Notes under the pieces: generated by a model
The model's input: the letters and a program-made list of their open reading frames with translations, nothing else
Told to the model about the DNA's origin: nothing
Databases searched by the model: none
Assembly: GCA_021413845.1 (NCBI GenBank)
Contig: JAIOPP010000042.1
Location: 1 to 50,445, forward strand
DNA from: Planctomycetia bacterium
GTDB taxonomy: Bacteria; Planctomycetota; Planctomycetia; Pirellulales; PNKZ01
Length of the DNA: 50,445 nt
Reading direction: 5' to 3'
Program-made: the position numbers and the translations under genes
Part shown: piece by piece, positions 44,537 to 50,445 of the stretch
Layout of the letters: every line of letters begins with the position of its first letter
Numbering within the stretch: position 1 is the stretch's first letter

Positions 44537-45496
44537 ATGACGCAACCGCTTCGCATCGGAATCTTAGGCTGCGCTCGCATCGTGCGCCGCGCCATCGCCG
44601 GCGCACTTGCCAAGTCGCAACTCGCTTCGTGGCACGCGATCGCCGGGCGCGACGGCAACGTCGCCGCTCAATGGGCCGCGGAGTTCGGCGTACCACGGCA
44701 CTACGGCAACTACGAAGCCTTGATCGCCGATCCCGACGTCGACGCCGTCTATATCCCGCTGCCGAACGAGTTGCATCGCCCCTGGGCTCTACGCGCCGCG
44801 GCGGCGGGGAAGCATGTTCTCTGCGAGAAGCCGTTGGCGTTGGACATCGCCGACGCCGAGGGAATCGTACATGGTTGTCGTGCGGCCGGCGTCGTGCTGA
44901 TGGAGGCCTTCATGTGGCGGCATCATCCGCGCGTCGCTCTGGCACGGAAACTTTTGGCCGAAGGGAAACTCGGCGCGCTCAGTTACGTGAAGATGGACTT
45001 CTCGTTCGTCATCGACCATGCCGACTGGCGGCTCGACGCGGCTCGCGGCGGCGGGGCGCTGTTCGATCTCGGCTGCTACGGCATCAACATCAGTCGGCTC
45101 TTCACCGGCGCCGAGCCGAGCGAGATCCATGCCCGAGCGCGATACCTCAAGCCGGGCGTCGATATGTCGCTCGGGATGCAATTGCATTTCCCCGGCGACG
45201 TAATCGCGCTGCTCGACGCGAGCTTCGAGTGCCCGAACCGAAACCGCTTGGAACTCGTCGGCACCCAGGGCTCTCTCGAGTTCCCCGGCGGCGTGCTCCC
45301 CGAGGAAACCTCGACGCTCGTCTATCGAACCGACGCGGGCACCGAAACGCTTAGTATTCCCGCGGCCGATCAGTACGCGGAAATGTTCGACTGCTTCGCG
45401 CGCTCCGTCGCGGCGAAACGAATCGAAGCGCCGGCGGAAGACGGACTCGCGAACATGCGCGTCGTGCAAGCAGTGCGCGATACGGCGCGACGCTGA
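44537..45496 (+). CDS. Gfo/Idh/MocA family oxidoreductase
   Basis: 319 residues. N-terminal Rossmann domain with GILGCARIVRRAI near 8-20 (GxxGxA-like), the EKPLA signature near 96-100, and the C-terminal beta-sheet domain with GGGALFDLGCYGIN near 172-185, where the His normally found in the DxGxH motif is replaced by Tyr-Gly. These enzymes oxidise or reduce sugars and their derivatives with NAD(P). Divergent from the aminotransferase with a 71-bp shared promoter region. Substrate unknown. Confidence 0.88.
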   Translation: MTQPLRIGILGCARIVRRAIAGALAKSQLASWHAIAGRDGNVAAQWAAEFGVPRHYGNYEALIADPDVDAVYIPLPNELHRPWALRAAAAGKHVLCEKPLALDIADAEGIVHGCRAAGVVLMEAFMWRHHPRVALARKLLAEGKLGALSYVKMDFSFVIDHADWRLDAARGGGALFDLGCYGINISRLFTGAEPSEIHARARYLKPGVDMSLGMQLHFPGDVIALLDASFECPNRNRLELVGTQGSLEFPGGVLPEETSTLVYRTDAGTETLSIPAADQYAEMFDCFARSVAAKRIEAPAEDGLANMRVVQAVRDTARR

Positions 45497-45499
45497 GTT

Positions 45500-45528
45500 G
45501 CCGGGGGTATTCACCCCCGGCTATTGAA
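45500..45528 (+). repeat. REP-like hairpin with CTATTGAA tail, copy 1
   Basis: Perfect 9-bp stem GCCGGGGGT/ACCCCCGGC with loop ATTC (45500-45521), then TATTGAA. It starts 4 bp after the oxidoreductase stop codon and may also end that transcript. Confidence 0.85.
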
Positions 45529-45572
45529 CAGGCATGATCGCGCACACTATGATTCCAATCACAGTTGCCTCC

Positions 45573-45601
45573 TTCAATAGCCGAGGGTGGATACCCTCGG
45601 C
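45573..45601 (-). repeat. REP-like hairpin, copy 2, inverted
   Basis: Reverse orientation: TTCAATA followed by the stem GCCGAGGGT/ACCCTCGGC (loop ATCC read on the minus strand, 45580-45601). Located 21 bp upstream of the transposase start; with copy 1 it forms a head-to-head pair. Confidence 0.85.
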
Positions 45602-45622
45602 CCCCACGCGCGGCGCACTTCG

Positions 45623-46099
45623 ATGCCCGTCTATCTATTCACGTTCCACGCTTATTGCTCGTGGATGCCGGATCGGCGGCGAGGCTTCGTACGGCGCGAA
45701 AAAGGAATCTTGCCGGCGAACGAATATCTCGCAGACCGATATCGCGAGCGCGCTCAAGCAGACGAAATTAAGTTCGATGCGCAGTTCGGTTGGGCCATGA
45801 TCGACGAAACCGCTGCGTTCTGCGAGCAGTCGCAGTGGCGACTTTACGAGGCGGTCGTCGTGGCATCACACGTGCATGTGCTCGTCAGCTGGAAAAGCGA
45901 GGAGCGCGCCGATGAAGTCGCCATGCGCATCAAGCAGCGACAAGGTCGCGCAATGAGCCTGGCAAACAATCGTGAGGGGCCTTGGTTCTCACGCGGTAAA
46001 AGCCGGAAGCGAGTGCGCGACCGGCAGCACTTCGAGCACCTGATGCGGAAGTATTTGCCGCAGCATGGCAACGTGAGATATACGCTACGGAACACGTAG
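45623..46099 (+). CDS. REP-associated tyrosine transposase (RAYT, Y1/IS200-like)
   Basis: 158 residues. HUH nuclease-type domain with FTFHAYCSWMPDRRRGFV near 6-23, the HUH motif HVHVLV near 88-93 and the catalytic Tyr in MRKYLPQHG near 144-152. RAYTs are single-copy, domesticated relatives of IS200/IS605 transposases that recognise REP hairpins. Start is ATG at 45623; the frame is open slightly upstream into the repeat. The gene lies between copy 2 and copy 3 of the same hairpin family, as RAYT genes typically do. Confidence 0.88.
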   Translation: MPVYLFTFHAYCSWMPDRRRGFVRREKGILPANEYLADRYRERAQADEIKFDAQFGWAMIDETAAFCEQSQWRLYEAVVVASHVHVLVSWKSEERADEVAMRIKQRQGRAMSLANNREGPWFSRGKSRKRVRDRQHFEHLMRKYLPQHGNVRYTLRNT

Positions 46100-46135
46100 C
46101 GCGAGGATTGGGGGCAAGAGCTGCGCTACGGTGCT

Positions 46136-46164
46136 GCCGAGGGTATTCACCCTCGGCTATTGAA
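46136..46164 (+). repeat. REP-like hairpin with CTATTGAA tail, copy 3
   Basis: Perfect 9-bp stem GCCGAGGGT/ACCCTCGGC with loop ATTC (46136-46157), then TATTGAA. Downstream boundary of the RAYT unit; the next gene, lysA, ends 35 bp away. Confidence 0.85.
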
Positions 46165-46198
46165 GGAACGCTTAGCGAACTCTCATAAAACAAGAGCG

Positions 46199-47539
46199 TT
46201 ATGCCGGCGGAATCGCTTCGCCTCGGATCAAATCATCCGGCGTCTGTCGCGCGCGGATTAGGTGGGCTGCGCCGTTGCGTAGCAGCACCTCGGCTGCGAG
46301 CGGCTTGCTGTTGTAGTTCGAGCCCATTGCGAAGCCATATGCCCCGGCACACTCGATCAACAGCAACTCACCGACTTGCGCCGTCGGCAGACTTCGGGAC
46401 CGCACGTAGCCCCCTTCTTCTTGCGTAAAGATATCGCCCGACTCGCAGAGCGGTCCGCCGACGACGACCTCGGCCGCCGGTCGTGCCGTTCCCGAAGCTG
46501 CAACGGCGGAATCATCGCTCGCCGCCGCACTCGCATCGTCCAACGGGCCCGGCACGATCGACATCGGATGGTGCGAGCCGTAGAGGATCGGTCGCGCAAG
46601 ATTGTTGAAGCCGGCATCGAGCAGGTAGAACGTGTTCTTACCCATCTGCTTGATCGCCCGAATTTCCGTCAGCAGCGATCCGCTTTCGGCGACCAAGTAG
46701 CGACCCGGCTCGATTTCCAACGTCAGCTTGTGGCCGAATTTCGCTTCCAGTCGCTTCCGCGAAGCATCCCAGAGCTCGAAATAGTGCGCGACGTCGACGT
46801 ACGTGTCGCCGGGCTTGTAGATCGTCGGCAAGCCGCCGCCGGCGCTGATCGTCGTCAACGTTCGGCCGACTTCCGCGGCCAGCTTCTCCATCGCTCCGCA
46901 AACTTGCGACAGGTGCTCGAGGTCGGTGCCCGAGCCGATGTGCAAATGCAGGCCGGTTACGGTGAGCCCGTTACGATCGGCGATGCGCAAACATTCGTCG
47001 AGTTGCTCATGCCAGATGCCGTGCTTCGACTGCTCGCCGCCGGTGTTCGTCTTCTGGCTGTGCCCGTGGCCGAAGCCCGGATTGATCCGGAGTGTGACAT
47101 CGCCGCCGGGCTTGCGCTTGCCGTACTGCTCCAGCATGTCGGGCGAACCGCAATTCACATGAATGTCGTACTTCACGACCGCGTCGAGCGACTCGCGATC
47201 GAAAATGTCGGCCGTGTAGACGATCGGATGCGACGCGCCTCCATCGGCCTTCGCATGCGGCTCGAAGCCGGCCTTGATCGCGCGATGAATTTCCCCGGCA
47301 CTGACGGCATCGACGAGCACGCCGTTGCGGCGCACGACGTCGAGAATCGCGATGTTCGAGCAGGCCTTTTGTGCGAAGCGCACGACATCGAACGCTTTCA
47401 GATCCTGAATCTTTTCGACGATCGAAGCTTCGTCGTAAACATACGTCGGCGTGCCGAACTTCCGTGCGATCTCGCGGAGCGAGACTCCGGCAAGTTGAGT
47501 TCGGGTCGAAGGAAAACGGTCGCTCGTCATGGTCGACAT
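46199..47539 (-). CDS. lysA: Diaminopimelate decarboxylase
   Basis: 446 residues, fold III PLP enzyme. It decarboxylates meso-diaminopimelate to L-lysine, the last step of lysine synthesis. Seen: PLP Lys in RFAQKACSN near 50-58, HLHIGSGTD near 200-208, GGGLPT near 238-243, EPGRYLV near 284-290, and the active-site CESGD near 374-378. An Ala/Ser-rich insert of about 30 residues (DDASAAASDDSAVAAS region) precedes the CESGD block. ATG at 47537-47539 chosen; alternative ATG at 47528-47530. 41 bp after the fabF-like stop, same strand. Confidence 0.9.
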   Translation of the reverse strand: MSTMTSDRFPSTRTQLAGVSLREIARKFGTPTYVYDEASIVEKIQDLKAFDVVRFAQKACSNIAILDVVRRNGVLVDAVSAGEIHRAIKAGFEPHAKADGGASHPIVYTADIFDRESLDAVVKYDIHVNCGSPDMLEQYGKRKPGGDVTLRINPGFGHGHSQKTNTGGEQSKHGIWHEQLDECLRIADRNGLTVTGLHLHIGSGTDLEHLSQVCGAMEKLAAEVGRTLTTISAGGGLPTIYKPGDTYVDVAHYFELWDASRKRLEAKFGHKLTLEIEPGRYLVAESGSLLTEIRAIKQMGKNTFYLLDAGFNNLARPILYGSHHPMSIVPGPLDDASAAASDDSAVAASGTARPAAEVVVGGPLCESGDIFTQEEGGYVRSRSLPTAQVGELLLIECAGAYGFAMGSNYNSKPLAAEVLLRNGAAHLIRARQTPDDLIRGEAIPPA

Positions 47540-47580
47540 CAAACGTCTCTACGATGCAAGTGGTGCGTGAACGGGTCTGC

Positions 47581-48870
47581 TTAGCCCTTATAGGCCGAGG
47601 CGATCAGCGTGATGTTTTGGCCGCCAAAGCCGAAGCTGTTCGACAATGCCGATTCGCACTTCGCTTGGCGTGCGGCATTGGCGATGTAATCGAGATCGCA
47701 ATTCGGGTCCGGGTTCTCATAGTTCATCGTCGGCGGCAAAACCTTGTCGCGAATCGCCATGAGGCAGACGATCAGCTCCGTGGCCCCGGCCGCGGCGATC
47801 AGATGCCCCATCATACTCTTCGTGCTGGAGACGGGCATCTTGTAGGCCCGTTCGCCGAAGGTTTGCTTCACGGCGAGGGTCTCGACTTTGTCGTTTACCT
47901 CGGTACTCGTGCCGTGGGCGTTGACGTAGTCGATCTCATCGAGATTCTTTCCCGCATCGCGGAGCGCCATCTTAATGCAACTGATCGCCCCGCGCCCTTC
48001 CGGATGCGTATCGGTAATGCGGAAGGCATCGGCGGTCGAGCCGTAGCCGACGAGATCGCCGTGGATTCGCGCACCGCGAGCCTTCGCGTGCTCGAGCTCT
48101 TCGAGAATGAGCATGCCGGATCCTTCGCCGAGCACGAAGCCGTCGCGTTCCATATCGAACGGGCGTGAGGCGCCCTTCGGATCGTCGTTGTGCGTGCTGA
48201 GGGCGGTGAGCAAGTTGAAGCCGGTGACGCCGAACGGATGGATCATGCTATGCGTGCCGCCGGAGAGCATGACGTCGGCATCGCCGCGACGAATCATTTC
48301 GACCGCTTCGCCGACCGCTTGGCTACTCGCGGCGCAGGCGGTGAGGCAATTGACGTTCGGCCCTTGGGCATTGAACAGCGCCGCCATGTGGCCGGCGGGC
48401 ATGTTCGGTTCTTGTTCGAGTTCGGCGATCGGATGCAAGACTTCCAGGCCGGTCTTCGTGAACTTCGCCACGTCGAACGAACCGTCGTCCCCCATCGCCG
48501 CGAGCATCATCTTCGTGAAGCGATCGAAATCTTGCGGACCTTCGCCGGAGCCGAGATAAACGCCGAAGCGGGTCGGATCGATCCGCGTGTCTTCGATGCC
48601 CGCATCGCGCACCGCTTGCTTCGCCGCGCCGACGGCGAACCGCGTGTGACGAGCTTGGTGCTTCCAGTTTTCGGGATCTTCGCCGACCGAGCGGAGATCG
48701 AAGTTTTTCACTTCGGCCGAGATCTTGGTCGGAAAGTTCGAGGCGTCGAAGATCGTGGTTCGGCCGATGCCCGAGTCGCCTCGGAGCAGCGCTTGCCACA
48801 TCGTTTCGACGTCGTTGCCGACGGGCGTGATACAACCGATTCCGGTGACGACGACTCGACGACGCATCAT
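47581..48870 (-). CDS. fabF: Beta-ketoacyl-ACP synthase II-type enzyme
   Basis: 429 residues, thiolase-fold condensing enzyme. Catalytic triad: Cys in LTACAASSQAVGEA near 167, His in NAHGTSTEVND near 312 and His in SMMGHLIAAAGATE near 349. It condenses acyl-ACP with malonyl-ACP during fatty acid elongation. GGAG RBS lies 7 nt upstream of ATG at 48868-48870. Lies downstream of a dehydratase and an ACP on the same strand, a partial fatty-acid gene set; whether it is the housekeeping FabF or a paralogue cannot be told. Confidence 0.92.
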   Translation of the reverse strand: MMRRRVVVTGIGCITPVGNDVETMWQALLRGDSGIGRTTIFDASNFPTKISAEVKNFDLRSVGEDPENWKHQARHTRFAVGAAKQAVRDAGIEDTRIDPTRFGVYLGSGEGPQDFDRFTKMMLAAMGDDGSFDVAKFTKTGLEVLHPIAELEQEPNMPAGHMAALFNAQGPNVNCLTACAASSQAVGEAVEMIRRGDADVMLSGGTHSMIHPFGVTGFNLLTALSTHNDDPKGASRPFDMERDGFVLGEGSGMLILEELEHAKARGARIHGDLVGYGSTADAFRITDTHPEGRGAISCIKMALRDAGKNLDEIDYVNAHGTSTEVNDKVETLAVKQTFGERAYKMPVSSTKSMMGHLIAAAGATELIVCLMAIRDKVLPPTMNYENPDPNCDLDYIANAARQAKCESALSNSFGFGGQNITLIASAYKG

Positions 48871-48929
48871 AACAAGCTCCTCGGCACGGCTCGCGCGTGT
48901 GATCCGCTGCGAACGACGGCCGCAATGAG

Positions 48930-48969
48930 TTTCTGGTTTCTAGCTTCTGTTTCTGGTTTCTAGCTTCTG
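48930..48969. repeat. Perfect 20-bp tandem duplication
   Basis: The 20-bp unit TTTCTGGTTTCTAGCTTCTG occurs twice without a spacer between fabF and the dehydratase gene. Confidence 0.9.
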
Positions 48970-48982
48970 ACTGTCGGGCGCG

Positions 48983-49522
48983 TTAGGAACCCGCGCCTTT
49001 CAATTCTTGTTCGAGCTTCGCGAGGCCCGGCGGCTCGGTGAGGCGGCTGCCGTCGGCTTTGCGACCGACGTCGAACACGCCCAACAGCTTTAACGTGAAG
49101 ACGAAGTTCTTCGGCTCGAAGAGCGACTTCGAGCGTTCGTCGTCGGCCAAGTGCGCGAAGACGACTTCGAATTCGGCTTGTACGCGGTCGCCGACTTTCG
49201 CCGTCGCCGTGACCATGGCGCCGTCGTCTTTGATGTAGTCGACGATCGCTTCGTAGCGCAATTGATCGCCCGGCACGACCGGGAAATGGAAGATCGCTTT
49301 CGGGAGCTTCGCGAGCACGACCTTCTTCTCGAAGGCATGGTACTCGCCGACCAAGAGCCCGCCGGTCTGCGCGATTCCTTCGGTGATGAGGGAATTCGGC
49401 ATCACCGGTCGGCCGGGGAAATGGTCGTGCAAATGCTCTTCGGCGAGCGAGACGTTTTTAATCGCCACGGCTCGCTTGCCGCTTTCGAACTCCAAAAAAC
49501 GATCGATCCAAATCCAGCGCAT
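48983..49522 (-). CDS. FabZ/FabA-like beta-hydroxyacyl-ACP dehydratase
   Basis: 179 residues, hotdog fold. The catalytic His lies in HLHDHFPGRPVMPNSL (near 30-45) and the Glu in ITEGIAQTGG (near 46-55). About 30 residues longer than standard FabZ because of a C-terminal extension (from about 140). GGAGG RBS 6 nt before ATG at 49520-49522. It removes water from 3-hydroxyacyl-ACP; the cluster partners (ACP, fabF) support a fatty-acid-type pathway. Confidence 0.88.
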   Translation of the reverse strand: MRWIWIDRFLEFESGKRAVAIKNVSLAEEHLHDHFPGRPVMPNSLITEGIAQTGGLLVGEYHAFEKKVVLAKLPKAIFHFPVVPGDQLRYEAIVDYIKDDGAMVTATAKVGDRVQAEFEVVFAHLADDERSKSLFEPKNFVFTLKLLGVFDVGRKADGSRLTEPPGLAKLEQELKGAGS

Positions 49523-49580
49523 GGCGCCCTCCGGGCTGAATGACTAAGAACTAATGTCTAATGACTAAGGAATGACCGAA

Positions 49581-49622
49581 GCACGAATGACGAATGCGAG
49601 ATCGACGCTTCGTCATTCGTGC
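49581..49622. repeat. Imperfect long palindrome between dehydratase and ACP genes
   Basis: A 14-bp perfect stem (49581-49594 with 49609-49622) inside a longer imperfect inverted repeat (about 49540-49660) made of AATGACTAA/TTAGTCATT and GACATTAG/CTAATGTC units. AT-rich against the background; likely another mobile hairpin family. Confidence 0.75.
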
Positions 49623-49657
49623 TTATTTAGTCATTAGGATTTAGACATTAGTCATTA

Positions 49658-50044
49658 CTACTTGGGGAGCTTCGTTTCGACGAAGCGAACCAGGTCTTGG
49701 ACGGTCAGCAGCGTGCCGAAATCCTTGACGCTCGGATTGGCGGCGAACTTGTCGAGGTTCAAGAACGGCATGCGCTTGCGAAGTTCCGCGATGCCCCCGG
49801 CCGTGACCTTGCCGTTCGAGACGTATTCGGTGCTGGTCAGCACGTCTTCCGGGAAGAGTTCGCCGCGGCTGATCTTGATGTCGAACGATTTTTCGAGGCG
49901 AAACACGATATCGAGAAAGTCGATCGATTCGGCACCGAGATCGCCGACCAGCGTGGCCTCGGGCGCAACTTCGTCTTCATCGACCCCCAGCGCGTCACAC
50001 AACACGCTTTGGACTTTCTCAAACACCTCATTCTGCGACGGCAT
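49658..50044 (-). CDS. Acyl carrier protein, extended form
   Basis: 128 residues against about 78 for a normal ACP. The phosphopantetheine site is Ser in GAESIDFLDIVFRLE near 36-50, matching the D/E-S-(L/I)-D motif. After it the protein has about 40 extra residues (FLNLDKFAANPSVKDFG region) before the last helix VQDLVRFVETK. RBS GGGAGA precedes ATG at 50042-50044. Head of the acp-dehydratase-fabF run on the minus strand; probably dedicated to a lipid pathway special to this lineage. Confidence 0.88.
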   Translation of the reverse strand: MPSQNEVFEKVQSVLCDALGVDEDEVAPEATLVGDLGAESIDFLDIVFRLEKSFDIKISRGELFPEDVLTSTEYVSNGKVTAGGIAELRKRMPFLNLDKFAANPSVKDFGTLLTVQDLVRFVETKLPK

Positions 50045-50445
50045 ACGATTCTCCCAAAAAGCTGATACCGCGAGCGCAGGCGAAAAACGCGCGTCGAATT
50101 CGGCGCTTCCATGAAAAGATGCGCCACCGCACGAAACGATGGCGAACCCGCAAGCGCGGGCACCGAGCATTTCGTGAGCGACGACTTTAGAAGCGCGTGC
50201 TCCGACCGCGGTCGCAGCGACCGACGGCGTTCCCAAAACAATAACCCGACCGATGCTTCGCAAAGCAAGTCGCGAAGTCGTTTACCCGAGCTTGCCGTCT
50301 ACCCAACGGCACGCTCACGACTTCGAAACGCTGCTCTTCGATTACCCAGCATCAGGCGGACGAAAAACTCAAACATAAACTTCGCATCACAAACCAAGCT
50401 CAATCATTCATTAGCCACGAACGGCGAACCATCAAACCGTCGCGA
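50045..50445. other. Upstream region of the ACP gene, no gene seen
   Basis: The ACP frame stays open to 50263 but that part lacks domain character. Small hairpins occur (50148-50161, CCCGC/GCGGG; near 50252, TGCTT/AAGCA). 50340-50445 is AT-richer. Expected to hold the promoter; no element recognised. Confidence 0.4.

Larger units (their letters stand above)
45500..46164 (+). mobile_element. RAYT/REP unit
   Basis: A RAYT gene bracketed by two hairpins upstream (opposite orientation) and one downstream, all ending in CTATTGAA. This is the classical arrangement of a REP/REPtron-like unit. It is inserted between the oxidoreductase and lysA without disrupting either. Confidence 0.75.

Overview
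The window reads as a stretch of chromosome from a planctomycete (class Planctomycetia, probably Pirellulales-like). It is GC-rich with single-gene or short operons on both strands. It carries lineage hallmarks: a PSCyt1/DUF1549/DUF1553 cytochrome protein next to a DUF1501 protein, DUF1080 and SUMF1-like secreted proteins, a Ser/Thr kinase beside an FHA-cyclase, and lipid A genes (lpxB, an LptF/G permease) that point to a Gram-negative envelope. There is no rRNA operon, CRISPR array, prophage or integrase.

Layout. 0-8.7 kb: the end of a diadenylate cyclase, a DUF6690-like protein, a SAM methyltransferase, an M19 dipeptidase, a 0.8-kb hairpin-rich gap, divergent lptF-type permease and lpxB, a site-2 protease homologue and an SGNH-fold protein. 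8.7-10.2 kb: mostly non-coding, with a 22-codon Lys/Ala gene and a strong terminator. 10.2-16.9 kb: a FixL/FixJ-like two-component pair followed by the PSCyt1/DUF1501 pair and a small unknown gene. 17.1-20.1 kb: hemP facing an NtrC-type two-component system whose regulator has lost its DNA-binding domain by a frameshift and a stop codon. 20.2-25.1 kb: rmd-like reductase and gmd (GDP-deoxyhexose synthesis) behind gyrA. 25.5-30.1 kb: SUMF1-like and DUF1080 secreted proteins, a PilZ-like protein, a CHAD protein and a TlpA-like thioredoxin. 30.2-32.3 kb: a pteridine-reductase-like SDR, two unknown genes in AT-richer DNA and a broken partial copy of the SDR. 32.3-36.4 kb: a two-gene signalling operon, a Cache-containing Ser/Thr kinase and an FHA/class III cyclase. 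36.6-43.1 kb: a MORN-repeat protein, groEL and groES (separated by 179 bp), and a large secreted protein. 43.3-46.1 kb: tRNA-Cys(GCA) with a terminator, a class IV aminotransferase, a Gfo/Idh/MocA oxidoreductase, and a RAYT transposase surrounded by REP-like hairpins. 46.2-50.0 kb: lysA and a fatty-acid-type cluster (fabF-like, fabZ-like, an unusually long ACP) on the minus strand.

The most interesting signals are: the kinase/FHA-cyclase pair, where the cyclase has Asp in place of the usual substrate-selecting Lys; the RAYT with a matching hairpin family that recurs 41 kb away inside a hairpin-dense non-coding patch; the 22-residue basic micro-protein with its own RBS and a terminator downstream; and the decapitated NtrC-type regulator. 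All functional calls rest on reading motifs by eye; no database search was run.
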